From: VGBV01 sp963813725
GTDB taxonomy: Bacteria > Actinomycetota > Thermoleophilia > Solirubrobacterales > 70-9
Reading direction: 5' to 3'
DNA: 64,000 bases
Assembly (NCBI GenBank): GCA_963813725.1
Contig: CAWFAI010000017.1
Coordinates: 62,001 to 126,000, forward strand
A program made the position numbers and the translations under genes. Shown in pieces: positions 26,128-33,117 of this stretch; position 1 is the stretch's first letter; each line of letters begins with the position of its first letter. The notes beneath the pieces are model-generated. The model did no database searches and had not been told where the DNA came from. It saw only the letters and a program-made list of their open reading frames with translations.

Positions 26128-26134
26128 TAGGGTA
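26128..26134. promoter_or_regulatory. Shared divergent -10 box of murA and the HD gene
   Basis: The 7-bp TAGGGTA reads as -10 TAGGGT on plus (10 nt before ATG 26144) and TACCCT on minus (7 nt before GTG 26121). Only 22 bp separate the two start codons, so both mRNAs are probably leaderless or nearly so and the two polymerases would compete. Confidence 0.55.
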
Positions 26135-26143
26135 AACGGCCCG

Positions 26144-26731
26144 ATGGCCGAGGTCTCAAGAGACGATGCATGGCAACTGGTCACCGAGTGGGTGGAGTCC
26201 GATTCCCTCCGCAAGCACCTGCTGGGCGTCGAGGCGGCGATGGTCGCCTACGCCCGCAAGCAGGGTGCGGACGAGGAGCTCTACGCGGTCACCGCGCTGG
26301 TGCACGACCTCGACTACGAGCGATATCCCGACCTTGAGACCGGTCATCCCCGCCACGCATTGGCGGAGCTGGAGGAGAAGGGCTATCCCCAGGAGGTGAT
26401 CGACGCGGTCGCCGGCCACGCCGACTTCCTGGGCGTTCCCCGCGAGACCGAGATGGCGAAGACGCTGTACGCCGTGGACGAGCTCTCGGGTTTCATCGCC
26501 GCCTGCGCGCTGGTGCGCCCCACCGGGATCGAGGGGATGAAGCCGAAGTCGGTGAAGAAGAAGCTGAAGCAGCCTTCCTTCGCGGCCGCGGTGGACCGCG
26601 ACCAGGTGCAGCGCGGCATCGACGAACTGGGCGTGGATCCCGACGAGCACATGGCGCTGATCATCGAGGCGCTGTCCGAGCGCGCCGACGAGCTCGGCAT
26701 CGGCCCTCGCGAGGACTCCGCGGCCTCCTGA
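26144..26731 (+). CDS. HD-domain hydrolase
   Basis: Predicted metal-dependent phosphohydrolase, 195 residues. HD-type motifs: LRKHLLGVEAAMVAYAR, ALVHDLDYERYP (the HD pair), GHPRHALAEL and AVAGHADFLG. Resembles HDIG/YqeK-like hydrolases of unknown substrate. ATG 26144 follows TAGGGT by 10 nt, so near-leaderless expression is expected. It is divergent from murA; the next gene starts 28 bp downstream. Confidence 0.82.
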   Translation: MAEVSRDDAWQLVTEWVESDSLRKHLLGVEAAMVAYARKQGADEELYAVTALVHDLDYERYPDLETGHPRHALAELEEKGYPQEVIDAVAGHADFLGVPRETEMAKTLYAVDELSGFIAACALVRPTGIEGMKPKSVKKKLKQPSFAAAVDRDQVQRGIDELGVDPDEHMALIIEALSERADELGIGPREDSAAS

Positions 26732-26759
26732 CGAAGGGCTCCTTGATGGAGGAATCGGC

Positions 26760-27936
26760 GTGAGGCGCTGGGTGAAGGTCCTGTTGGCCGGGCTGGTCGT
26801 GTTGATCGCCCTGCTCGTGCTGAACGCGATCGCGGTCACCAACAAGACCGAGGACGCCGAGCGCAACGTCGAGGGCGCGGAGCTGGTCGATACCTCGAGC
26901 GGGACCCTGCAGGTGCTCGAGGAGGGAGTCCCCGAGGGCTCGCCCGTGGTGCTCCTGCACGGCGCCACCGAGTCGATCAACTGGTTCGAGGAGCTGGGCC
27001 CGCTGCTGGGCGCGAGGCACCGCGTGATCCGCTTCGACCTGCTCGGCCACGGCGGCTCCGACAAGCCGGGCGCCGGCTACGAGATGGCCGACCAGGCCAA
27101 CGCCGTCGCGGAGGCGCTCGCGAAGCTCGACGTCGCGGGCGCCACGGTCGTCGGCAACTCGCTCGGGGCCTCAGTCGCGACGGCGCTCGCCGAGCAGAGT
27201 CCCGACCTGGTCACGGGGATCGTGATCCTGGACCAGGCCCCAAACGACGACTACGGCGAGCTTCCCTTCCTCGCGCAGCTCGGCTACTGGCCGATCTTGG
27301 GTCCCGCGCTGCAACGCCTGACCGATATCGCGCCGGCCTCGGTCATCCTCGATGCCTACCAGGAGGCGTTCGCGCCGGGCTTCAACATCGCCAGCGGGTT
27401 CGAGAACCCCGATCAGCCCGTTGACGACCTGCGGGAGATGACCTACACGGCCTTCGTCGACATCGCAGAGGCCGAGACCGACTACACCGACGCGCGCTCC
27501 CTCGACGACCGGCTGAGTGCGATCGAGGTGCCGCTCCTGGTCATCTTCGGCCTCGAGGACCAGATCTATGACGCCGAGGCCGCGATCGAGCCCTACGAGG
27601 ACGTCGAGGGGGCGCAGACCGAGTTGATGGAGGGCATCGGCCACACCCCCAACGTCGAAGCGCCGGAGCGCACCGCGGCCATGGTCGAGGCCTTCATCGC
27701 CAGGACCGAGGCCGCCGAGCGCGCCGAGCGCCGCGCCGAGGCCCGCCGGCAGGCGAGAAAGCGCGAGGCGCGGCGGGCGGCCCGCGCCGAGGCCCGGCGA
27801 GCAGGCGAAGGCGAAGAAGGCCAAGGCCGAGAAGGCCGAGAAAGCGGCGAAGCCCGAAGTCGACGAGGTCGAGCAAGCTGAGGAGCCCGGTGCCGCGAAA
27901 GGCCAGAAGCAGGGCAAGGAAGGCGGGCAGGGCTAG
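26760..27936 (+). CDS. Membrane-anchored alpha/beta-hydrolase with Lys/Glu/Ala tail, frameshifted
   Basis: Predicted serine hydrolase held outside the membrane by an N-terminal helix (VKVLLAGLVVLIALLVLNAI). Catalytic elements: oxyanion VLLHGATES, nucleophile VVGNSLGAS, acid FGLEDQIYD and His in MEGIGHTPNVEAP. The C-terminus is a long charged Ala/Arg/Glu then Ala/Lys/Glu segment; the frame shifts near 27790-27805 and continues QAKAKKAKAEKAEKAAKPE to a stop at 27936. The start is GTG 26760 with GGAGG. Substrate unknown. Confidence 0.8.
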
Positions 27937-28048
27937 CCGCGAGGGCGCCTACGGCCGGCAACTCCCGATGGTTGGCGGGTTACTCACGCTATGCGTGAGT
28001 TAGGCGCCAACCTCGAGCCATGACGATGAGCTTGGCGGTTTCCCAGGC
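27937..28048. other. Spacer before the first small-RNA unit
   Basis: Between the hydrolase stop and the first duplicated unit. It contains the imperfect inverted repeat TTACTCACGC...GCGTGAGTTA near 27980-28003, which could be a weak terminator. No gene is supported. Confidence 0.35.
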
Positions 28049-28066
28049 GCGAAACGGTCCCTGAAC

Positions 28067-28099
28067 AACGAGAGGGCCCGGCGAACCGGGCCCTTCGTT
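28067..28099. terminator. Bidirectional terminator, copy A
   Basis: AGGGCCCGG/CCGGGCCCT stem with a CGAA loop (TTCG on the minus strand), extended by AACGA/TCGTT across one bulged G. On plus it would end the hydrolase transcript; on minus it would end the putative small RNA. Confidence 0.7.
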
Positions 28100-28142
28100 A
28101 CGAACTCCGCTTCCGCGCCGAAACGCTTCCGCTTTGTTCGAT
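28067..28142 (-). ncRNA. Putative small RNA, copy A
   Basis: A compact transcription unit on the minus strand: promoter 28149-28176, predicted start near 28142, then CTCCATCGAACAAAGCGGAAGC, a short variable part, GCGGAAGCGGAGTT, and a terminator hairpin ending near 28067. About 75 nt, with no open frame of note. A second copy with the same promoter, body and terminator lies at 28444-28554. Identity of the RNA is unknown; it matches no family I recognise. Confidence 0.5.
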
Positions 28143-28148
28143 GGAGAA

Positions 28149-28176
28149 ACCCTACCGCTCAGCCGGCGCCTGTCAA
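28149..28176 (-). promoter_or_regulatory. Sigma70-type promoter, copy A
   Basis: Minus strand TTGACA (28171-28176), 16-nt spacer, TAGGGT (28149-28154). A further block, CCGCAGTTTCCGGAATC, conserved in copy B, lies about 15-30 nt upstream of the -35 and could be an activator site. Confidence 0.65.
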
Positions 28177-28221
28177 GGGGGCGGCGGGCTGCGATTCCGG
28201 AAACTGCGGAAAAATAGGGTG

Positions 28222-28443
28222 ATGCAGATGACCGATGCCACCCCGCCCCAGGGAGACCAGGCGCCGAAGAAGCGCAGGCTCGGCCCCGCCGGCTACGTCA
28301 AGGCGATGATCATCGCCCGGACCGCGGCGGTGTCCTGGCCGGAGGCCAAGGAGATGGCGAGGAAGAAGGACTCCGAGCTGCAGGGGCCGGTGGACATCGT
28401 CAAGGACTCGGAGCGTCGGCCGGAGGAGCGAAACCGTCCCTAG
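28222..28443 (+). CDS. Small hypothetical protein between the two small-RNA copies
   Basis: Has 73 residues: MQMTDATPPQGDQAPKKRRL, then GPAGYVKAMIIARTAAVSWPE and a charged C-terminus ending EERNRP. Hydrophilic, with one amphipathic helix; no recognisable domain. TAGGGT sits one base before the ATG and no strong ribosome site is visible. The last codons and stop lie in the start of copy B. An unusually short gene; confidence is moderate. Confidence 0.45.
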   Translation: MQMTDATPPQGDQAPKKRRLGPAGYVKAMIIARTAAVSWPEAKEMARKKDSELQGPVDIVKDSERRPEERNRP

Positions 28444-28480
28444 ATAACGAGAGGGCCCGGCAAGCCGGGCCCTTCGTTAT
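28444..28480. terminator. Bidirectional terminator, copy B
   Basis: ATAACGA, a bulged G, AGGGCCCGG, loop CAAG, CCGGGCCCT, TCGTTAT: a 16-bp stem. It ends the small plus-strand ORF directly after its stop (28443) and the minus-strand RNA. Confidence 0.7.
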
Positions 28481-28520
28481 CAAACTCCGCTTCCGCCTTG
28501 CGGCTTCCGCTTTGTTCAAT
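28444..28520 (-). ncRNA. Putative small RNA, copy B
   Basis: Second copy of the unit at 28067-28176. From a predicted start near 28520: CTCCATTGAACAAAGCGGAAGC, variable CGCAAG, GCGGAAGCGGAGTTTGATAA, then the terminator. The loop and variable part differ from copy A but the stem and flanks are kept, as expected for a duplicated functional RNA. Confidence 0.5.
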
Positions 28521-28526
28521 GGAGCC

Positions 28527-28554
28527 ACCCTACCGCGACGGCGGTGGTTGTCAA
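28527..28554 (-). promoter_or_regulatory. Sigma70-type promoter, copy B
   Basis: Minus strand TTGACA (28549-28554), 16-nt spacer, TAGGGT (28527-28532): the same boxes and spacing as copy A although the spacer sequence differs, showing that the promoter itself is conserved. Confidence 0.65.
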
Positions 28555-28591
28555 GAGCCCGTGAACATCGGATTTCGCAAACTGCGGAGAT

Positions 28592-28927
28592 TCAGGCCCA
28601 TCTGCCGCCCGCTTTGGCCCACCCCTCCATGTGGTCGACCGAGCAGAAGCCGTCGGCGACCCGATACTCGCCCCGGTGGCGGACCAGGAGGACGTGCACC
28701 TCGCCCAGCTCGGCGTCGCAACCCGAGCAGCGACGGGGGATCTCGTCGATGCCCGACGGCTCGGTCAGGGACCCGGCCTCCCAGTGGGCGTCGCCGAGGG
28801 CCCAGGGCACGATGTGCTCCAGGCGGCAGAAGACCGCCCGCCGCTCACCGGCCGGCTCGTAGGCGCGAAAGCCGTCGTCGGGCTCCACCTCGGCCCCGCA
28901 CCAAGTGCAGGCCTCGGTCCCGGTCAT
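28592..28927 (-). CDS. Small Cys-rich protein, probably zinc-binding
   Basis: Has 111 residues with four Cys clusters: CTWCGAEV (residues 7-10), AVFCRLEHIVPWALGDAHWEAG, RRCSGCDAEL and GFCSVDHMEGWAK. The pairing suggests two zinc ribbons; the FCRLEHIVPW piece is HNH-like but lacks a full nuclease motif. Function unknown. Starts at ATG 28927 and is divergent from the dehydrogenase gene with 15 bp between. Confidence 0.7.
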   Translation of the reverse strand: MTGTEACTWCGAEVEPDDGFRAYEPAGERRAVFCRLEHIVPWALGDAHWEAGSLTEPSGIDEIPRRCSGCDAELGEVHVLLVRHRGEYRVADGFCSVDHMEGWAKAGGRWA

Positions 28928-28942
28928 CTAGCCTCGCGCTCC

Positions 28943-30013
28943 ATGCCCCGGCTCACGATAGTCGTGCTCGAAGGGGACCAGACCGGCCAGGAGCTGCTCG
29001 AGCAGTCCCTGCGCGTACTCGACCCGGGCGTGATCGGGCTCGACGTTGAACAGCAGCGCTTCGATCTTTCCCTCGAGAATCGCCGCGCCACCCGGAACGG
29101 CGTCTGCGAGCAGGCCGCGGCCGCGATGGTCCAGGCGGGCCTGGGGATCAAGGCAGCGACCATCACCCCCGAGGGCGCGGACGACGTCGGCAGCCCGAAC
29201 CGGCTGATCCGCGAGGGGATCGACGGCAAGGTGATCGTGCGAACCGGGCGGCGCATCCCGGGCGTCACCCCCCTCGGCGGCATCCACCACCCGATCTCGG
29301 TCGTGCGCATGGCGGTCGAGGACGCCTACGGCGCCGAACAGTGGCGTGAGCGCGAGGGAGAGGACGAGGCCGCCTGGCGCAAGGAGGTGATCCACCGCTC
29401 GATCTGCAAGGCGGTGGCCGAGTACGCCTTCCGCTCCGCCGGGAAAATGGACGGCAAGGTCTATGGCGGGCCGAAGTGGACTGTGAGCCCCGTCTACGAG
29501 GGGATGCTGAAGGAGGAGATGGACGCCGCGGCCGAGCGGCACCCGGAGGTCGCCTACGAGCCGCTGCTGATCGACGCGACCTACGCCGGGCTGATCAGCG
29601 GCCGCGCCGACACCCCCCTGGTCATTCCGGCGCTCAACCGCGACGGCGACCTGCTCAGCGACCTGGTGCTGCCGCTGTTCGGTTCGATCGCCGGAGCCGA
29701 GTCGATCCTGCTGGCGCTGGACGAGGACCTCGCCCCCTCGGTGGCGATGGCCGAGGCCCCGCACGGCACCGCCCCGGCCCTGGAGGGCAAGGACGTCGCC
29801 AACCCGATGGCGATGATCCTCGCGGTAGGCGCCCTGCTCGGCTTCGCCGGCGAGCGCGGCGAACGAGCCGCAGCCCGCGCCTCGGCCGCCGTCTACGACG
29901 CCGTCATGGAGACGACCGCCGCGGGCGTTCGCACCCCCGACCTCAAGGGCCACGCCTCGACCACCGAGTTCACCGACGCCGTGATCGAGCGGGTGCGCGC
30001 CGCACCCTCCTAG
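28943..30013 (+). CDS. Isocitrate/isopropylmalate dehydrogenase family protein
   Basis: Beta-decarboxylating dehydrogenase, 356 residues. Family blocks: VVLEGDQTGQELLEQSLRVL, VRTGRRIPGV, DATYAGLISGRADTPLVIPA, DLVLPLFGSIAGAESIL and AEAPHGTAPALEGKDVANPM. A genuine leuB is encoded at 56389, so this is more likely isocitrate or a related 2-oxoacid dehydrogenase; the segment before the HGTAP motif is closer to isocitrate dehydrogenases, but cofactor and substrate are not certain. TAGCCT lies 8 nt before the ATG, so it may be leaderless. Its stop overlaps the next convergent gene at CTAG. Confidence 0.85.
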   Translation: MPRLTIVVLEGDQTGQELLEQSLRVLDPGVIGLDVEQQRFDLSLENRRATRNGVCEQAAAAMVQAGLGIKAATITPEGADDVGSPNRLIREGIDGKVIVRTGRRIPGVTPLGGIHHPISVVRMAVEDAYGAEQWREREGEDEAAWRKEVIHRSICKAVAEYAFRSAGKMDGKVYGGPKWTVSPVYEGMLKEEMDAAAERHPEVAYEPLLIDATYAGLISGRADTPLVIPALNRDGDLLSDLVLPLFGSIAGAESILLALDEDLAPSVAMAEAPHGTAPALEGKDVANPMAMILAVGALLGFAGERGERAAARASAAVYDAVMETTAAGVRTPDLKGHASTTEFTDAVIERVRAAPS

Positions 30014-30802
30014 CCCGCCTCGATCGTCTCGCGAACGAAGGCCAGCACCTCGGGGGCGGCCGGGTCGATCAGGTGCCCGCCGGCCAGCTGCGCTGTGCGG
30101 GCGTCCGGCAGCGCGCGCGCCATCGCCTCCGTCATCTCGCGCTGCTCGGGAGGCGAGTCGGTCGCGGCCACCAGCAGGGCGGGCTGCTGGATCCGGGCGA
30201 ACTCGGCTGCCCCGGGCATCTTCTCCTCCACGTAGGCGAGCTCGGCGAGCAGAGGCGGGCCGTTGGCGCCGAGGACCTCGCGGACCTCCTCGGGGAACGC
30301 CCTCCAGGTCCCCTCCCCGATCACCTTTTCGATCAGCGCCTCGTAGACAGCCTCCACGCCGTCCTCGGCTGCCACCCGCCGGAGGTGGTCGCGCAGGTTC
30401 CTGGTCCACTCGAGGCCCGAAGGGGACAGGCCGAGCGCGTCTCCCTCCAGCAGTGCGAGGGCGCGCACCCGCTCGGGGTGGCGCAGTGCGAGGTCGACCG
30501 CCACCGCACCCCCGTAGCTGCGGCCGATCACGATCGCCGGACCGGCCGACAGCGCCCGCAGCAGCGCGGCGGCGTCGTCGGCCTGCTCGGCCACGGTGGT
30601 GCTCTCGTAGGGCTCGGGCCGCTCGCTGCGCGTGCACCCGCGCCGGTCGTAGGCGATCACCCGACCGAGCTGGCGCCAGCTCCTGAACCGCGTCCTCCCA
30701 CATCAGCGCCGTGCTGCCCCCACCGTGGATGCAGAGGATGGGTTCGCCTTCGCCGTGCTCCTCGTAGTAGATGCGGATGCCGCTGACCTCGACCTCGGCC
30801 AC
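30010..30802 (-). CDS. Alpha/beta-fold hydrolase, frameshifted
   Basis: Cytosolic serine hydrolase of unknown substrate. From GTG 30802: VEVSGIRIYYEEHGEGEPIL with the oxyanion CIHGGGSTALMW; the frame shifts near 30661-30675 and continues VIAYDRRGCTRSERPEPYES, nucleophile VIGRSYGGAVA, and His in LAGGHLIDPAAPEV. About 264 residues, normal for the fold. Convergent with the dehydrogenase gene. Confidence 0.8.
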
Positions 30803-30811
30803 CGAGGAAGC

Positions 30812-31336
30812 CTAAGCGTGGAGGGCTTTCCCCTGCAAGCCGCGAACGACGGGGTCCGTCGACTGCGGCTCTGGCTGGAGGTCCTCTGCGGCCCTGATCC
30901 ATTCGGTGATCAGGCCGTCCTCGATCACGAACGCCGTGGTGGCCTGGGTGCCGACCCCGGCGCCGCACTCTCCCGGGCCGGGCCGCTCGGTCAGCTCGAA
31001 GGTGGCGACCGTGAAGCGGCCGTCCTCCTCGGCGCGGACCAGCTCGGCGCCGCAGGGGAGCGCCCGGTTGAAGCGGACGACGTCCTCGCGGCTCTCCAGC
31101 TCCAGCGGGGGCGTCCCGTTCTGGGCGACGCTGGGCAGCTCGAAGTACTCGGCGGCGGCCTCGACGTCGCCCTCGCGCAGCGCCGCGGCCCAGTCCTCGA
31201 TCACCTTCGCCTCCTCTTGGTCGGCGCCGCCCGGGATCTCGGACTCATCGCCCCCGTCTTCGCCGCCGCCGCAGCCCAGCGCGGCACTCGCCAGGACCGC
31301 GGCCGCCGCAAGGGCGATTGAGGCTCGTCGGCTCAC
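30812..31336 (-). CDS. Lipoprotein with NTF2-like domain
   Basis: Exported lipoprotein: the signal peptide from GTG 31336 (VSRRASIALAAAAVLASAAL) ends at lipobox SAALGC with the acylated Cys followed by GGGEDGGDES. The mature part (about 120 residues) fits an NTF2/SnoaL-like fold (EEAKVIEDWAAALREGDVEA, ...GTQATTAFVIEDGLITEWIR). Function unknown. A substrate of LspA (11138). Confidence 0.78.
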   Translation of the reverse strand: MSRRASIALAAAAVLASAALGCGGGEDGGDESEIPGGADQEEAKVIEDWAAALREGDVEAAAEYFELPSVAQNGTPPLELESREDVVRFNRALPCGAELVRAEEDGRFTVATFELTERPGPGECGAGVGTQATTAFVIEDGLITEWIRAAEDLQPEPQSTDPVVRGLQGKALHA

Positions 31337-31368
31337 ACCTGGATTCTTCCAGCCCGCCTTTGCGGGCC

Positions 31369-31854
31369 TCAATCGAGGTCCAGGTGCCGGAAGGCGACCG
31401 TCCCGCCCTCGACGGTGGCGATCCCCATCGAGCGGCTCGGGGCGCGGCGGCGCTCGGTCGGGCTGCCCGGGTTGAAGATCTGGAAGCCGTCGCGCTCTGA
31501 GTGCAGCGGCAGGTGGGAATGGCCGAAGACGACGGCGTCGGCCTCCGGGAAGCCGGCACGCATGCGCTCGAGCCGTCCCTTGGCGGGACCCGCGTCATGG
31601 ACCATCGCGATCGTGGCGCCGCCGGCGTCGAGGCTGACGCTCTCTGGCAGCTCGCGCCGCAGCTCGGAGCTGTCGACGTTGCCGTGGACGGCCGCCACGC
31701 GTCCGTGCTCAGCGATCGCGGCGAGCACCTCGCGTTCTGTGAAGTCCCCCGCGTGCAGGATCAGGTCCGCTGCATCGAGCTCGGCGAGGCAGCGGTCCGG
31801 CAACCGGCGATCCCCACGGGGCATGTGGGTGTCGGCGATGATCGCTAGTCGCAC
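31369..31854 (-). CDS. YfcE-type metallophosphoesterase
   Basis: Predicted Mn-dependent phosphodiesterase or phosphatase. Metal ligands: IIADTHMPRG (D-x-H), LILHAGDFTE (GD), AVHGNVD (GNxD), MVHDAG (H) and VFGHSHLPL (GHSH), all intact. 161 residues from GTG 31854. The physiological substrate is unknown for the family. Confidence 0.9.
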   Translation of the reverse strand: MRLAIIADTHMPRGDRRLPDRCLAELDAADLILHAGDFTEREVLAAIAEHGRVAAVHGNVDSSELRRELPESVSLDAGGATIAMVHDAGPAKGRLERMRAGFPEADAVVFGHSHLPLHSERDGFQIFNPGSPTERRRAPSRSMGIATVEGGTVAFRHLDLD

Positions 31855-31859
31855 GCTGC

Positions 31860-32477
31860 CTACACGCGGGGCAGCGCGTCGATGCGCTCGATCCAGGCCC
31901 GCAGCCGGGAGTGCTGCTCCCCCAGCTGCTGGTGGTCGTCGAGCACCTTGTGGAAGGGCTCGGGATCGCCGGGCTGCATCGGGATCGCCGCGTATTTGAC
32001 GAAGGGGAAGGCGACGAAGTCGGCCGCCGAGACCTCGTCGCCCATCAGGTAATCGCGGCCGTCGAGCATCCGCTCGAACAGATCCAGGCGCTCGGCCATC
32101 AGCTCCGAGTGGTGCGCGATCGCGGCCGGATAGGCGTTCCCATCCAGCTCCTCCTCGATCGTGTTCGGCGAGCGCTTCCAGACCTCGTTGAACCAGTCGA
32201 TGAAGACATCCATCTCGGCCCGGCGGGCGGAATCGGAGGGGAAGAGCGGAGGTTCGGGGTAGCGCTCCTCCAGATAGCGCAGGATCGTCGCCGAGTCGCT
32301 CACGACCTCGCCGGCATCGTCGATGACCGGGACCAGGCCCTGGCCGCTCACCTCCTCGACCGGGCTGCGGTCGTCCCAGTCGATCTCGATCGACTGGACC
32401 TCCAGGCCCTTGTGCGCAAGCGCGAGGGCGACACGCTCGACGTTGGTCGAAAGAGGGCCGCGGTAGAGCTTGATCAA
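31860..32477 (-). CDS. Glutathione S-transferase-like protein
   Basis: Thioredoxin-fold N-domain (MIKLYRGPLSTNVERVALAL, QGLVPVIDDAGEVVSDSATI with the cis-Pro VPV and the SDSA gamma-Glu site) and helical C-domain (YLMGDEVSAADFVAFPFVKY). 205 residues, probably TTG start at 32477. Actinobacteria usually lack glutathione, so the thiol partner or activity is uncertain. Confidence 0.82.
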   Translation of the reverse strand: MIKLYRGPLSTNVERVALALAHKGLEVQSIEIDWDDRSPVEEVSGQGLVPVIDDAGEVVSDSATILRYLEERYPEPPLFPSDSARRAEMDVFIDWFNEVWKRSPNTIEEELDGNAYPAAIAHHSELMAERLDLFERMLDGRDYLMGDEVSAADFVAFPFVKYAAIPMQPGDPEPFHKVLDDHQQLGEQHSRLRAWIERIDALPRV

Positions 32478-32502
32478 CCCTCGTCCCTCAACCTGCGGCC
32501 CC

Positions 32503-32715
32503 TCAATCGTCCTTCCCGCGAGCGCGGCGCTCGGAGCGCTCGCGCTCGGCCAGCTTGCGCTCGAGGTAGGCGGCCTTGGCGGCGCGGCGCTTGTGCTGGT
32601 CAGCCTCGTCCTTGGTCACCGACTGATCTATGGCGCGGTGCTCGTCGGTGGTGCGCTCGTGCTGGACGCGCTTCAGCTCCTCGGTCGACCGCTCCTTGCG
32701 GTCCCTCTTGGGCAT
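32503..32715 (-). CDS. Small highly charged protein
   Basis: Has 70 residues, almost entirely Lys/Arg/Glu/Asp/Gln helix: MPKRDRKERSTEELKRVQHE onward. Likely a coiled coil or nucleic-acid-associated small protein; no domain recognised. Codon usage and position between two same-strand genes support it being real. Confidence 0.55.
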   Translation of the reverse strand: MPKRDRKERSTEELKRVQHERTTDEHRAIDQSVTKDEADQHKRRAAKAAYLERKLAERERSERRARGKDD

Positions 32716-32764
32716 CGCCAAAGCTTAGAGCCGCGCAGGAGCCGCGGAGCCGCGGAAGGATGGA

Positions 32765-33007
32765 TCAGTCGGGAGCCTTGGCGCGGCCCTCGCGGCCCTT
32801 GGCGCCGCTCTTGCTGATCGCCTTGCGAGAGGACTCGAAGGGCTTGGAGAGCACGTCGCCGGCCTTGCCGGGCGCCTTGTCGGCGATGTTCTCGCCCACC
32901 TGCATCGGCTTGTCCCCCGCCTTTTGGAAGTGGCGTGAGAGGCGCGGCGCCAGGAAGGCGAGCACCAGCAGGATGATGCAGAAGACGATGATTCCGGCGA
33001 TCAGCAT
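32765..33007 (-). CDS. Small single-pass membrane protein
   Basis: Has 80 residues: MLIAGIIVFCIILLVLAFLA is a membrane helix, followed by a basic cytosolic tail (ending KGREGRAKAPD) that includes the DKAPGKAGDVL repeat-like region. Function unknown. It lies divergently from imuB, so the LexA box at 33104 could also affect it. Confidence 0.6.
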   Translation of the reverse strand: MLIAGIIVFCIILLVLAFLAPRLSRHFQKAGDKPMQVGENIADKAPGKAGDVLSKPFESSRKAISKSGAKGREGRAKAPD

Positions 33008-33103
33008 GGGTACTGACTGCCCAGCGAACGCAGGTCCAAACCTCCGCGGGCCCCGCAGGTGGGCTCGCGGCGGCTCGGCCCTTGACGGATCGCCCGACAT
33101 ATA

Positions 33104-33117
33104 CGAACATATGTTCG
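33104..33117 (+). promoter_or_regulatory. LexA (SOS) box
   Basis: Perfect palindrome CGAACATATGTTCG, matching the Gram-positive/actinobacterial CGAAC-N4-GTTCG LexA site. It directly abuts the imuB ATG at 33118, with TTGACG at 33082-33087 upstream, so LexA would cover the -10 region of a leaderless transcript. It gives DNA-damage control of the mutagenesis cassette. Confidence 0.88.

Noticed and set aside
28141..28600. Paralogous small peptides MExPYR...FRKLR on the plus strand at both RNA copies
   Set aside because: The conserved blocks coincide with the minus-strand -10 and -35 boxes and upstream box; neither frame has a ribosome site.
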